DNA from: Streptomyces atroolivaceus
GTDB taxonomy: Bacteria > Actinomycetota > Actinomycetes > Streptomycetales > Streptomycetaceae
Assembly: GCF_000717025.1 (NCBI RefSeq)
Contig: NZ_JNXG01000005.1
Coordinates: forward strand, 248,001 to 312,000
Direction of reading: 5' to 3'
DNA length: 64,000 nucleotides
The notes beneath the pieces are model-generated. The model ran no database searches. It saw only the letters and a list, made by a program, of their open reading frames with translations, and was not told where the DNA came from. Shown here piece by piece: positions 10,000-20,101 of the stretch; within the stretch, counting starts at the first letter, position 1; every line of letters starts with the position of its first letter. Position numbers and translations under genes: made by a program.

Positions 10000-10130
10000 G
10001 TGCTGCCCCCTCCTGCCGCCTCCCCGGCGGCGACTGCGTTCCGTATCCCCATCGTCCACCAGGAGCGACGTCCGGGGGAGGGATTCGCCCACTTCGGCCC
10101 GATGGTCTCCACCGGTTTGCCCGCCCTCCC

Positions 10131-10159
10131 TTGACGACTGTCCCGGGCCGCCCTAAGTT
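10131..10159 (+). promoter_or_regulatory. gcl promoter
   Basis: TTGACG (10131-10136), a 17-bp spacer and TAAGTT (10154-10159) give a good housekeeping-type promoter, with an expected transcript start near 10166. The two predicted AllR sites begin 3 bp after the -10 box. Confidence 0.65.
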
Positions 10160-10161
10160 GA

Positions 10162-10197
10162 TTCCGTATAGCAGAACTAAATTTCCGTAATGCGGAA
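10162..10197 (+). promoter_or_regulatory. Paired palindromic operators before gcl (predicted AllR sites)
   Basis: Site 1 is TTCCGTATAGCAGAA (10162-10176) and site 2 is TTCCGTAATGCGGAA (10183-10197), starting 21 bp apart. Site 2 is a perfect 5-5-5 inverted repeat. Both lie over or just after the predicted start of transcription, as expected for repression. Assignment to AllR is inference from recurrence at the other glyoxylate/allantoin promoters in the window. Confidence 0.7.
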
Positions 10198-10256
10198 TTG
10201 GAGCTCTCAGGTGGCGCGACAGAGCCCGACTCCACCAGGTCCGAGCAGGAGTACTC

Positions 10257-12041
<1,785 letters not shown>

Positions 12042-12054
12042 CCCCGGCCGGTGC

Positions 12055-12087
12055 CGGCCTCCACGACCCGTGCGGTCGTGGAGGCCG
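12055..12087 (+). terminator. Terminator after gcl
   Basis: GCCTCCACGACC (12057-12068), loop CGTGC and GGTCGTGGAGGC (12074-12085) form a perfect stem. It extends by two more pairs to 14 bp and begins 13 bases after the gcl stop. There is no U-tract, which is usual in Streptomyces. Confidence 0.8.
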
Positions 12088-12148
12088 CCGTCGTGTCCGG
12101 GCGCGATGCCGTGGGGGTGGCGCCCGGTCGGTCGCCACCCCCACGGGA

Positions 12149-12244
12149 GCGGTCCGTGGGACGCCGGTCGGCCACGCGGTGCGGTCCGTGGGACGCCGGT
12201 CGGCCACGCGGTGCGGTCCGTGGGACGCCGGTCGGCCACGCGGT
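12149..12244. repeat. Three perfect tandem copies of a 32-bp unit
   Basis: Identical units begin at 12149, 12181 and 12213, each starting gcggtccgtgggacgccgg and ending gcggt. They lie in the roughly 330-bp non-coding gap between the gcl terminator and the DUF6083 gene. A partial echo (cggtcggtcgccaccc) precedes them. Apart from the terminator and this array I see nothing in the gap. Confidence 0.9.
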
Positions 12245-12369
12245 GCGGGCCGCCTGTGTCCGAGCGCGCCTCATGTGGTGCCTGGCGGCACGCGAGCGGA
12301 TCCCGCCCCGCCCGGCGCGGCCGGATCGCACCCTATCGGCACCGACGACGCGCCCCGGATCCTTGTCCC

Positions 12370-12819
12370 ATGGGGGACACCGAGAGCGCCTCACCCTGCC
12401 CGGACCCGCCCGACGACCACTCCGACCGCCTCACCGGCGACTTCCTCGCGCTGCTCGAAGGGGCCACCGCCCCACGGCCGCCCGCCCCGCCCGACTGTCC
12501 GTTCTGCGACCTTCCGCAGGACAGGTACGCCACGGGGTACGCCGGGCACTGGATCCTCCTCGAACCCCGCATCCTCGTCCCGGCCCACACCGTTCCGCCG
12601 AGAAGACGGTGGATCATCACCTCGACCGGGACCGCCCTGAACCTGTGGGACGCGGAGCCGCTCCCCGGCGCCGCGTGCCGCATCCCGCACCGCATCGCCT
12701 GTCCCCGCCTCGAGCCCGAGGACCACTGGCCCTGGGTCACGGCTCTCCGGCAGCACAACCGGCGGCGCTCACAGCGCCTGTTCGACCTGCCGGAGGAGGG
12801 GCTGCCGGACACGGGGTGA
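12370..12819 (+). CDS. DUF6083 family protein
   Basis: The 149-residue protein resembles the actinobacterial DUF6083 family: a CPFCDLPQDRYATGYAGHW cysteine pair, then VPAHTVPPRRRWIIT, NLWDAEPLPGAACRIPHRI and ACPRLEPEDHWPWVTALR. Four conserved-looking cysteines suggest a small zinc site. Its role is unknown. The ATG at 12370 was chosen because the frame upstream crosses the tandem repeat and terminator. No clear Shine-Dalgarno is visible. Confidence 0.72.
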   Translation: MGDTESASPCPDPPDDHSDRLTGDFLALLEGATAPRPPAPPDCPFCDLPQDRYATGYAGHWILLEPRILVPAHTVPPRRRWIITSTGTALNLWDAEPLPGAACRIPHRIACPRLEPEDHWPWVTALRQHNRRRSQRLFDLPEEGLPDTG

Positions 12820-12837
12820 ACGGACGACAATGGCGCC

Positions 12838-13191
12838 ATGAAGAGGAGACGGGGAGCGCCTGGCCGCGGACGGCGCTGGACCAGGTCCGCGACCTGGCGG
12901 ACGGTCCCGGACGGGGACCGGCGCATGTGTGCGGCCTGCGGGACGGCCGTCCGCTCGTACCGGTACCGCTTCCATCCTCCGGGGAGCCCCATGTCCGAAC
13001 GGTGCGTCGGGCTGGCCTGGTGCACCGGCTGCGGGGTCTACTCCGGCGCGATGGTGCACGTTCCCCGGGACCAGGTGCTCGTCGATGCCCTGGCACCGCT
13101 GCCCCTGGACGAGCGGGAGCACCTCGAGCGGAGCGAGGCGAGGCTCGTCGGGTATCTCGACGAACTGCGGCGGAACGACGGTGTCGCGTAG
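12838..13191 (+). CDS. Hypothetical protein with CxxC pairs
   Basis: The 117-residue protein has a basic N-terminus (MKRRRGAPGRGRRWTR), then CAACGTAVRSYRYRFHPPGS and GLAWCTGCGVYSGAMVHVP, two CxxC knuckles suggesting a zinc ribbon. The C-terminus is acidic and helical. It begins 18 bases after the DUF6083 gene and probably shares its transcript. I do not recognise a named family. Confidence 0.65.
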   Translation: MKRRRGAPGRGRRWTRSATWRTVPDGDRRMCAACGTAVRSYRYRFHPPGSPMSERCVGLAWCTGCGVYSGAMVHVPRDQVLVDALAPLPLDEREHLERSEARLVGYLDELRRNDGVA

Positions 13192-13217
13192 GGATGTTGA
13201 CGGCACATCACAGAACA

Positions 13218-13254
13218 GGGGTGCGGTGCACGCCCCACGCGTGCACCGCACCCC
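13218..13254. terminator. Strong bidirectional hairpin
   Basis: GGGGTGCGGTGCACGC (13218-13233), loop CCCAC and GCGTGCACCGCACCCC (13239-13254) form a perfect 16-bp stem. It lies between the plus-strand small gene and the convergent catalase gene and could stop transcription from both sides. The rest of the gap to 13445 holds one more hairpin. Confidence 0.8.
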
Positions 13255-13385
13255 CTGTCGTCCACGGCGACCGCGACGGCGGACTGCGGGCTGCGGGCCG
13301 ACCGGCTCCTTCAGGTCTGGAGCCGGGCCGCCCGGCCCTTCGCCACCGCACTGGCGTCGTCCGCCGCCGCGGTCCCGTCCTGCCG

Positions 13386-13421
13386 GTGCCGCGCTGCACC
13401 CCTCATCCGGGTGCGCGGCAC
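13386..13421 (-). terminator. Probable catalase terminator
   Basis: GTGCCGCGCTGCACCC and GGGTGCGCGGCAC pair around a 7-base loop, with a 3-base bulge. It lies about 25 bases after the minus-strand catalase stop. Confidence 0.5.
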
Positions 13422-13445
13422 GGGCAGGGCCCTGGGAAGGGAGGC

Positions 13446-14903
13446 TCAGTCCTCGCGCAGGGCGCGGACCGCCTCCTCCACGCGCTTGCCGTAGTCGGCG
13501 TCGGCGGCGTGGAAGTGGGCGAGGTTCTTCTCGATCACGTCGTCGCGGGTGACCTGGGAGAGTCCGCCGGCGATGTTGGCGATCAGACGGTCCTTCTCGT
13601 CGGCCGACATCAGCCGGTAGAGCTCGCCCGCCTGGAAGAAGTCGTCGTCCTTCGTGTGGGCGGGCGCCTCGTGCGTGCCCGTCCAGCCGTGCACGGGCAG
13701 TGGCGCGGCCAGTGCCGCACCGGTCTGCGCGGGGCCCGCGTACGAGTTGGGCTCGTAGTTCTTGTCCTGGCGCGAGCCGTACCGGGTCGCGTGCAGGCCG
13801 TCGCGGCCGTAGTTGTCGACGGTCGCCTTCCTCGGAGCGTTGACCGGGAGCTGGGTGTGGTTGATGCCCAGCCGGTAGCGCTGCGCGTCGGCGTACGCGA
13901 ACAGGCGGCCCTGGAGCATCTTGTCCGGCGAGGGGCCGATGCCGGGCACGAAGTTGTTCGGTGAGAACGCCGCCTGCTCCACCTCGGCGAAGACGTTGTC
14001 CGGGTTGCGGTCCAGCACGAGGCGGCCAACCCGCTGCAGCGGGTGGTCGGCGTGCGGCCACACCTTCGTCACGTCGAACGGGTTGAAGCGGTAGTCCGCC
14101 GCCTCCGCGGCGGGCATGATCTGCACGTACAGCGTCCAGGACGGGTTGACTCCGCGCTCGATGGCCTGGAGCAGGTCCGTCTGGTGCGAGTTGGCGTCCT
14201 TGCCGACCTGTTCGGCGGCCTGCTCGGCGGAGAGCGAGCGCACACCCTGGTTCGTCTTGAAGTGGTACTTCACGAAGAAGGCTTCGCCCTCCGCGTTCGT
14301 CCACTGGTACGTGTGCGAACCGAAGCCGTTCATGTGACGGTACGAGGCGGGGATCCCGCGGTCACCCATCAGCCAGGTGATCTGGTGCGTCGCCTCGGGG
14401 GAGTTCGCCCAGAAGTCCCAGACGTTGTCCGGCTCCTGGCGGCCCGTGAACGGGTCCCGCTTCTGGGAGTGGATGAAGTCGGGGAACTTGACCGGGTCCT
14501 TGATGAAGAACACCGGGGTGTTGTTGCCGACCAGGTCGTAGTTGCCCTCGTCCGTGTAGAACTTGAGCGCGAAGCCACGGGGGTCCCGGACGGCGTCCGC
14601 GCCGCCCAGCGAGTCGGCGACCGTCGAGAAGCGGATGAACGTCTCGGTGCGGCGGCCCACTTCGGAGAGGAAGTCGGCGCGGGTGAAGCCGGTGACGTCG
14701 TCGGTCACCTCGAAGTAGCCGTACGCGCCGGAGCCACGGGCGTGGACGACGCGCTCCGGGATGCGCTCACGGTTGAAGCGGGCGAGCTTCTCGAGCAGGT
14801 GCTGGTCCTGGATGAGGATCGGCCCGCCGGCACCGGCCGTGGCGGAGTTCTGGTTGTCGGCGACCGGGGCGCCTGACTCGGTCGTGAGCACACGCTGGGA
14901 CAT
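13446..14903 (-). CDS. katA: Monofunctional heme catalase
   Basis: The 485-residue clade-3-like catalase breaks down H2O2 to water and oxygen. Visible marks are [20 protein letters not shown] with the distal-heme His (about residue 54), [20 protein letters not shown], the [11 protein letters not shown] segment, and [17 protein letters not shown] with the proximal heme Tyr (about residue 337). The ATG at 14903 ([11 protein letters not shown]) has GGAAGG upstream. A longer reading would run through the promoter. Its promoter carries the same palindrome as the uricase operon, whose product makes H2O2, so it probably protects the cell during urate oxidation (inference). Confidence 0.94.
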   Translation of the reverse strand: MSQRVLTTESGAPVADNQNSATAGAGGPILIQDQHLLEKLARFNRERIPERVVHARGSGAYGYFEVTDDVTGFTRADFLSEVGRRTETFIRFSTVADSLGGADAVRDPRGFALKFYTDEGNYDLVGNNTPVFFIKDPVKFPDFIHSQKRDPFTGRQEPDNVWDFWANSPEATHQITWLMGDRGIPASYRHMNGFGSHTYQWTNAEGEAFFVKYHFKTNQGVRSLSAEQAAEQVGKDANSHQTDLLQAIERGVNPSWTLYVQIMPAAEAADYRFNPFDVTKVWPHADHPLQRVGRLVLDRNPDNVFAEVEQAAFSPNNFVPGIGPSPDKMLQGRLFAYADAQRYRLGINHTQLPVNAPRKATVDNYGRDGLHATRYGSRQDKNYEPNSYAGPAQTGAALAAPLPVHGWTGTHEAPAHTKDDDFFQAGELYRLMSADEKDRLIANIAGGLSQVTRDDVIEKNLAHFHAADADYGKRVEEAVRALRED

Positions 14904-14939
14904 GGAGGCCTTCCGTACGGGGCTGCTGACGGCCTCAGG

Positions 14940-14980
14940 AGCGTAGATTCGCCGATATCGAAGCGTCAACAGTTTGTTGA
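14940..14980 (-). promoter_or_regulatory. Catalase promoter with TCAACA-AAC-TGTTGA palindrome
   Basis: On the minus strand, TTTCAACAAACTGTTGACG contains a 15-bp palindrome (14966-14980) whose right arm runs into the -35 box TTGACG (14964-14969). An 18-bp spacer leads to TACGCT (14940-14945). The 19-base string is identical to the one before uraD. Confidence 0.7.
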
Positions 14981-15064
14981 AATTGGAGGAGAGGATTCCG
15001 GGCCGCGGCAGCGCCTGGGCGCGACAGGACAGGTGTCAGCGCCGCCACGACCCGGAGTTCAGGG

Positions 15065-15081
15065 GGCCCTCGTGAAGGGCC
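15065..15081 (-). terminator. Short hairpin after glxR
   Basis: GGCCCT, loop CGTGA and AGGGCC give a 6-bp stem flanked by G-runs, 8 bases after the glxR stop. It is weak but well placed. Confidence 0.35.
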
Positions 15082-15088
15082 GGGGGTG

Positions 15089-15982
15089 TCAGACCTGGGA
15101 GCCGGAGAGCCGCTCGACCGAGCGCAGGAGCGCGGAGTGGTCGAGGCCGCCGTCGCCCTGCGCGCGCAGGGAGGCGACCAGCTGGGCCACGACCCCTCCG
15201 ACGGGCAGCGCCGCGCCGACGTTGCGGGCGGCGTCCGTGACGATGCCCATGTCCTTGTGGTGCAGGTCGATCCGGAAGCCCGGAGCGAAGTCCCGCTTGA
15301 GGAAGTTGTCCTTCTTGCGGGTCAGGACCGTCGAGCCCGCGAGTCCGCCGTTGAGTACGTCGAGCGCGGCGGCGAGGTCGACCCCGGACTTCTCCAGGAA
15401 GACGACGGCCTCGGCGCAGGCCTGGATGTTGACCGCGACGATCAGCTGGTTGGCCGCCTTCACCGTCTGGCCGGAGCCGTGCGGGCCGCACAGGACGATC
15501 GTCTTGCCGAGCGCGTCGAGCAGCGGCTTGGCGGCGTCGAAGTCGGTCTGCTCGCCGCCCACCATGATGGACAGGACGGCCTCGATGGCGCCGGCCTCAC
15601 CGCCCGAGACGGGGGCGTCCAGTACGCGGACGCCCTTCTTCTTCGCGCTCGACGCCAGGTCCACGGAGGTCTGCGGCGTGATGGAGGACATGTCGATCAG
15701 CAGGGTGCCCTGCCTGACGTTCTCCAGGATGCCGTCGGGGCCGTAGGCGATGGCCTCGACCTGCGGGGACGCCGGGACCATGGTGATGACGACATCGGCG
15801 TCGCGCACCGCGTCCGCGATCGAGGCGGCACCCTTGCCGCCCGCGGCGACGAGCCGGTCGATCTTGTCCTGCTCCAGGGTGTAACCCGTGACCTGGTACC
15901 CGGCCTTGACCAGGTTCTCGGACATGGGGGAGCCCATGATGCCGAGCCCGATCCAGGCGACCTTGGGGAGATTGCTGCTCAT
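15089..15982 (-). CDS. glxR: 2-hydroxy-3-oxopropionate (tartronate semialdehyde) reductase
   Basis: The 297-residue member of the beta-hydroxyacid dehydrogenase family reduces tartronate semialdehyde, made by Gcl, to D-glycerate with NAD(P)H. It shows the Rossmann motif IGLGIMGSPMSENLVKAGY at the N-terminus, the substrate loop DAPVSGGEAGAIEA (about residue 120) and the catalytic-lysine segment GQTVKAANQLIVA (about residue 170). It starts 43 bases after hyi and is almost certainly co-transcribed with it from the paired-operator promoter. Confidence 0.94.
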   Translation of the reverse strand: MSSNLPKVAWIGLGIMGSPMSENLVKAGYQVTGYTLEQDKIDRLVAAGGKGAASIADAVRDADVVITMVPASPQVEAIAYGPDGILENVRQGTLLIDMSSITPQTSVDLASSAKKKGVRVLDAPVSGGEAGAIEAVLSIMVGGEQTDFDAAKPLLDALGKTIVLCGPHGSGQTVKAANQLIVAVNIQACAEAVVFLEKSGVDLAAALDVLNGGLAGSTVLTRKKDNFLKRDFAPGFRIDLHHKDMGIVTDAARNVGAALPVGGVVAQLVASLRAQGDGGLDHSALLRSVERLSGSQV

Positions 15983-16025
15983 GAGGGTGCCTTCCGGTAA
16001 GCGTGTGTGCGGGAGAGGGCGGGCC

Positions 16026-16865
16026 TCAGCGGGCCGGCCGGTGCTCGGCGTGGAGCCAGTCGAAGGACTCCGCGCTCGGCCGGTCGCCCGGCTTGTACTC
16101 CAGGCCGACCCAGCCGTCGTAACCGGCCTCGGTCAGCTCGTCGAGGAGGCGCTCCAGCGGGAGCGAGCCGGTGCCGGGCGCACCGCGCCCCGGGTTGTCG
16201 GCGATCTGGACGTGGCCGGTCTTCGCGGCGTACGCCTTGATCACCTGGCTGAGGTCCTCGCCGTTCATCGACAGGTGGTAGAGGTCGAGCAGGAACGTGG
16301 CGTTGCCCAGGCCCGTCGCCTCGTTGACACGGTCGACGACCTCGATGCCCGCCGGTGCGCTGACCAGGGGGTAGAGCGGCGACTCCGTGTCGTTGAGGGT
16401 CTCGATCAGGAGGGTCGCCCCGATCCGGTGGGCCGCGCGGGCGGCCAGGACCAGGTTTTCCAGGGCGAGTTCGTCCTGGACGGCGGGCTCCACGCCCTCG
16501 ACGCGGTTGCCGTAGAGGGCGTTGAGCGCCTTGCAGCCGACCGAGGCCGCGAAGTCCGCCGCCACGTCGATGTTGGCGCGGAAGCGGTCCGACTCCTCGC
16601 CGGGCAGCGAGATCGCCCCGCGGTCGGGTCCGGGGAGCCGGCCCGCGTAGAAGTTCAGCCCCACCAGTTGCGTGCCCGCGTCGTCGAGCGCCTTCTTCAG
16701 AGCGTCGAGCTCGGCCTGCGCGGGGGTGGGGGTCTCGGTCCAGGGCCACCAGAGCTCGACCGCCGTGAAGCCCGCGGCGGCGGCCGCCGCGGGGCGCTCC
16801 AGGAGCGGGAGTTCGGTGAAGAGGATCGAGAGGTTCACATCGAAGCGCTGGTCCGAGTAGCCCAT
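16026..16865 (-). CDS. hyi: Hydroxypyruvate isomerase
   Basis: The 279-residue TIM-barrel protein of the xylose-isomerase-like/Hyi family interconverts hydroxypyruvate and tartronate semialdehyde. Recognisable parts are FDVNLSILFTELPLLERP, VELWWPWTETPTPAQAELD, TLLIETLNDTESPLYPL and FLLDLYHLSMNGEDLS, holding the Glu, Asp and His metal ligands of the fold. Two in-frame ATGs (16868, 16865) follow AAGGAG. The second gives better spacing. It is first gene of the hyi-glxR operon. Confidence 0.92.
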   Translation of the reverse strand: MGYSDQRFDVNLSILFTELPLLERPAAAAAAGFTAVELWWPWTETPTPAQAELDALKKALDDAGTQLVGLNFYAGRLPGPDRGAISLPGEESDRFRANIDVAADFAASVGCKALNALYGNRVEGVEPAVQDELALENLVLAARAAHRIGATLLIETLNDTESPLYPLVSAPAGIEVVDRVNEATGLGNATFLLDLYHLSMNGEDLSQVIKAYAAKTGHVQIADNPGRGAPGTGSLPLERLLDELTEAGYDGWVGLEYKPGDRPSAESFDWLHAEHRPAR

Positions 16866-16875
16866 CATGCGCTCC

Positions 16876-16911
16876 TTCCGTATCGCGGAAGTTTGTTTCT
16901 GCTTAACGGAA
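16876..16911 (-). promoter_or_regulatory. Paired palindromic operators before hyi (predicted AllR sites)
   Basis: Read on the minus strand, TTCCGTTAAGCAGAA (16911-16897) is followed 21 bp later by TTCCGCGATACGGAA (16890-16876), a perfect 5-5-5 palindrome. Order, spacing and sequence mirror the gcl pair, whose sites are TTCCGTATAGCAGAA then TTCCGTAATGCGGAA. A further TTCCG-N6-CGGAA lies upstream of the promoter at 16954-16969. Confidence 0.72.
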
Positions 16912-16940
16912 GATTGCCTGTCGGGTGGCGAGGCTGTCAA
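16911..16940 (-). promoter_or_regulatory. hyi-glxR promoter
   Basis: On the minus strand, TTGACA (16940-16935), an 18-bp spacer and CAATCT (16916-16911) precede the operators. The first operator touches the -10 box, which fits repression. Confidence 0.6.
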
Positions 16941-17022
16941 GAGGCAACATGAATTCCGGACATGCGGAAGCGGGGTGGAGGCCCACTCGCCCTCCACCCC
17001 GCTCCTGCTCACACCGGCCTGG

Positions 17023-18453
17023 TCAGACGGCCGGCACCGTGTCCTGGAACGTGGTGCCCGCCGCCCTGTATCCGCTCACCAGCGCCGACACCTGGGCAGG
17101 GGAGAGGACCTGGTCCTTCACGTGCAGGACGTAGTCCACCTGCTGGTCGTACGAGCGGGGAGTGGTGCTGCTCTGACCGGCCAGATCGATCAGCCACTGG
17201 TTGAAGTTGATCGACATCGGCCGCTCCGGGAGGTACGCCGCCCCGTGCGTGCCGAAGTGCTGACCGTCGACGTAGTACGTGATGGCGCTGTTGTCGACGG
17301 TCACCACCAGGTCGTGCCATCCCGCGTAGCTCCGACGCACCTCGCTGTGCTGGTTGACGGCCTCCCAGGGGTCAGGCCTGTAGGTCTCCCACGAGGTGGT
17401 GTAGAGGATGTTGGCCGGCTCGCCCCAGCCCCCGTTGGGCAGGTACTCGAAGTCGTACTCGGCGTAGTCGTCCGCCATCGGAGCCTTCAGGTCGTTGATG
17501 GTGAAGAAGGTCTGGACGAGGTGGTCGCCGTCCGGCCCCGACCTCGGTGCGTCACTGAACTTCACCCGGGCCGCGTAGGTGCCGTTGCGGAACTTCATGG
17601 ACTGCGTGAGGATCTCCGTCTGCACCGTCGAGGCGCCCGTGCCCGCCGTCGACGTCTCCAGGTTCATCACCGAGTTGCCGCTCTGGCTGCTGAAGGTGAC
17701 GTTCTGCGGAGCCCAGACGGCCCCCGGCACCCCGGGCCCGCCCGGGTTCGAGCGGACGCTCCAGCCGTTCGCCGCGATCTTCGGGTCCGTGTGACCGGTG
17801 TAGTTGAAGTCGTCGAACAGCCTCGGCCCGCCGGCCGGCGGATCCGTGGGGGGATCCGTCGGGTCGGTGGGGCCGTTGCCCGACGGGGCCTCGCCCCAGG
17901 CCGCGACCGAGCCCAACTGCGCGGTGACCTTCGGCCAGTCGGCGTAGGTGGCCCGTTCGGCACCGAAGGAGTAGTCGTCGCTCTGCCCCAGCCGCTGCCA
18001 GTCCGCCCGGTGGAAGCGCAGCTGCATGTCCCCGGTGTCCGCTCCCGGAGCGAGGGAGCCGGCACCGGCCGTGAAGCCGATCTCCAGATAGCGGTCTGCG
18101 GTGGCGGTCGGGTTCGCCAGGGGCTTGAAGGTCCCGGTGATGTTCGCGCAGCCCTTCACCGCCCAGGAACAGGCGAAACGGTACGACGCCGACGCGGAGT
18201 CCCCCTTGAAGTAGTAGCGCACCTTGACGTCGGAGAGCGGCACGCTCGCGCTCCCGGTGTTGCGTACCTTCAGCCACGGCTCGCTCTGGTCGGCCGTCGC
18301 TCCCGACGAACTCGTCCGGTACTGGACGGCGAGCCCGCCGGCCGCGGCGGCGCCCGCCGTCCCGGGAAGGGCGGCGAGGGCCGTGCAGCCCAGCGCCAGG
18401 GTCACGGCGGCGGCCGCCGCCGCGCGGATACGGCTCGTGCGGAATGTCCTCAT
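17023..18453 (-). CDS. Secreted CBM3 plus GH16-family glycoside hydrolase
   Basis: The 476-residue protein has a Sec signal peptide (MRTFRTSRIRAAAAAAVTLA, cut after about AGA). A CBM3 cellulose-binding module follows (VQYRTSSSGATADQSEPWLK to DWPKVTAQLGSVAAWGEAP, about residues 45-190). Next come a Pro/Thr linker and a laminarinase-type GH16 domain. The GH16 signature DDYAEYDFEYLPNGGWG holds the ExDxE catalytic triad (about residue 345). It should act outside the cell on a beta-glucan or a cellulose-associated polymer. It starts 34 bases after the GH20 gene and is probably the last gene of that operon, in which a chitin-type theme otherwise dominates. Confidence 0.85.
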   Translation of the reverse strand: MRTFRTSRIRAAAAAAVTLALGCTALAALPGTAGAAAAGGLAVQYRTSSSGATADQSEPWLKVRNTGSASVPLSDVKVRYYFKGDSASASYRFACSWAVKGCANITGTFKPLANPTATADRYLEIGFTAGAGSLAPGADTGDMQLRFHRADWQRLGQSDDYSFGAERATYADWPKVTAQLGSVAAWGEAPSGNGPTDPTDPPTDPPAGGPRLFDDFNYTGHTDPKIAANGWSVRSNPGGPGVPGAVWAPQNVTFSSQSGNSVMNLETSTAGTGASTVQTEILTQSMKFRNGTYAARVKFSDAPRSGPDGDHLVQTFFTINDLKAPMADDYAEYDFEYLPNGGWGEPANILYTTSWETYRPDPWEAVNQHSEVRRSYAGWHDLVVTVDNSAITYYVDGQHFGTHGAAYLPERPMSINFNQWLIDLAGQSSTTPRSYDQQVDYVLHVKDQVLSPAQVSALVSGYRAAGTTFQDTVPAV

Positions 18454-18487
18454 GGCGATGTTCCTCTCCGGAACGGTGGGGGATGGT

Positions 18488-20050
18488 CTACCGAGGGGGT
18501 GGCGCTGTACCTGCGGACGCGGTCGCCAGGGACCGCGTGGTGAGGGGCCGGTACCGGACGCCGAGGGCGTCCAGCCGGGCGGTGTGGTCGCGCAGCCGCT
18601 CGACGAATCCGGCCCAGTCGCTGCGTCCCCCGGACCAGGCACGGTCCGCGAGGGCGCACAGCCGTGGGTAGGTGAGGTACTCGATGCGGTCCGGCGTCGT
18701 CACGTACTCGGTCCACAGCTGCGCCTGGGTTCCCAGGACACGGGAGGCGTCCTCCGGCTCCCAGTCCCGTGGTGCCGGTTCGTTCGTGTGGACCGCGTGC
18801 AGGGGGACGGGGGCGCCCGGCTGGGCGGGTGGCTCGTCCGGGTCCGTGGACTGGACGTAGTCCAGGTACGTGGTGCGGTGGTGCGCGGTCACCACCTGGT
18901 GCCCGCGCCGAGCCGCGGTGAGGGCGTGCGCCGGGTCGCGCCACGTCATCACCGTGAACTCGGGCGGCAGTTCGCTGCCGGTCTCGGCCCAGCCGGTGGG
19001 CCGGCGGCCGTGTTCCACGAGGAACGAGCCGATCCGGCCCATGAACCAGCCGTGCAGCTCGCCCGGACCGGAGAGCCCCGCCGCCGCCGCACGGTCCCGG
19101 GCCGCCCGGCTGCTCTCCCATTCGCCGGTGGGGCACTCCTCGCCGCCGATGTGGACGTACGGGGAGGGGAAGACGTCCATGACCTCCTCCAGCACGGTCC
19201 GGCAGAAGTCGAACACCTCCTCGTGGACGCCGAGCACGGTGTCGCACACCCCCCACCGCGTCCAGACGTCGAGGTGCCGCTCGGGGTGGTTGCCGAGGGC
19301 GGGGTAGGCCGCGAGGGCCGCACGCACATGACCGGGCATCTCGATCTCCGGTACGACGGTCACCCCCCGCTCCCGCGCGTGGCGGACCAGGCCGCTCAGC
19401 TCGGCGCGGGTGTACGCCCCCGCGTGCGGCACGCCGTCGGACAGCGACTGGGTCCGGCGCCCGCCCACTGAGGTCAGGCGGGGAAAGGCCTCGACGGGCA
19501 TGCGCCAGCCCTGGTCGTCCGTGAGGTGCAGATGGAGGACGTTGAGCTTGTGCAGCGCCATCAGGTCCACGTACCGGTGCAGGTAGGAGACGGGCTGGAA
19601 GTGCCGGGCGACGTCGAGCATCGCGCCGCGCCAGGAGTACTGCGGCACGTCGCTGATCTCGACGCAGGGCAGCTCCCAGGACACGCCCCGCGCACCGCCC
19701 GACAGCGCTTCGGGCGGCAGCAGCTGGCGGATCGTCTGGACGCCCCGGAGCAGGCCGTCGGGCCGGGCGGCGCGCAGCAGCAGGGCCTGAGGTCCGACGG
19801 TCAGGCCGTACCCCTCGTCGCCGAGCCCGCCGAGCTGCGGGTCGAGCGCCAGGACGACGCGTCCCTCGGCGGAGGGCGGGAGGGGCAGCCCGGTCGTCGG
19901 GCCGAGGAGCGTACGCAGCAGGTCCGCCGCCGGCTCCGCGCCGGGCAGGGCGCGTACGGAGGTGTCCTGGCCGAGGGTGAAGCGGCCCGGGCGCGGCGAG
20001 ACCTTGCCGGGCCGGGGGAGGAGGGAGAGGTCGGGGCGTGTTGCGGGCAC
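18488..20050 (-). CDS. Beta-N-acetylhexosaminidase, GH20
   Basis: The 520-residue protein has an N-terminal GH20b-like domain and a GH20 barrel: YSWRGAMLDVARHFQPVSYL, ALHKLNVLHLHLTDDQGWRM, VTVVPEIEMPGHVRAALAAY and YVHIGGEECPTGEW (about residue 285). GH20 enzymes release terminal GlcNAc/GalNAc using an adjacent Asp-Glu pair. Here the usual HxGGDE reads HIGGEE, so the Asp position is Glu. No signal peptide is seen, so it should work inside the cell on imported chito-oligosaccharides, as DasD does beside dasABC. It follows the permease genes after 51 bases. Confidence 0.88.
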   Translation of the reverse strand: MPATRPDLSLLPRPGKVSPRPGRFTLGQDTSVRALPGAEPAADLLRTLLGPTTGLPLPPSAEGRVVLALDPQLGGLGDEGYGLTVGPQALLLRAARPDGLLRGVQTIRQLLPPEALSGGARGVSWELPCVEISDVPQYSWRGAMLDVARHFQPVSYLHRYVDLMALHKLNVLHLHLTDDQGWRMPVEAFPRLTSVGGRRTQSLSDGVPHAGAYTRAELSGLVRHARERGVTVVPEIEMPGHVRAALAAYPALGNHPERHLDVWTRWGVCDTVLGVHEEVFDFCRTVLEEVMDVFPSPYVHIGGEECPTGEWESSRAARDRAAAAGLSGPGELHGWFMGRIGSFLVEHGRRPTGWAETGSELPPEFTVMTWRDPAHALTAARRGHQVVTAHHRTTYLDYVQSTDPDEPPAQPGAPVPLHAVHTNEPAPRDWEPEDASRVLGTQAQLWTEYVTTPDRIEYLTYPRLCALADRAWSGGRSDWAGFVERLRDHTARLDALGVRYRPLTTRSLATASAGTAPPPR

Positions 20051-20101
20051 GGGGGCCTCCGGGGCAGGGGTTTCAGACGGTTCGCGAGGGCGCCGGCGGG
20101 C

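Noticed and set aside
10162..10197. Riboswitch or leader RNA before gcl
   Set aside because: The palindromes recur at four promoters at DNA-helix spacing and overlap promoter boxes, so protein operators explain them better.
12149..12244. CRISPR-like repeat array
   Set aside because: The repeats are directly tandem with no spacers, and no cas genes are near.
16954..16969. Third AllR site before hyi (TTCCGGACATGCGGAA)
   Set aside because: It has a 6-base centre and lies upstream of the -35 box, out of the 21-bp register. It is mentioned but not counted as part of the pair.
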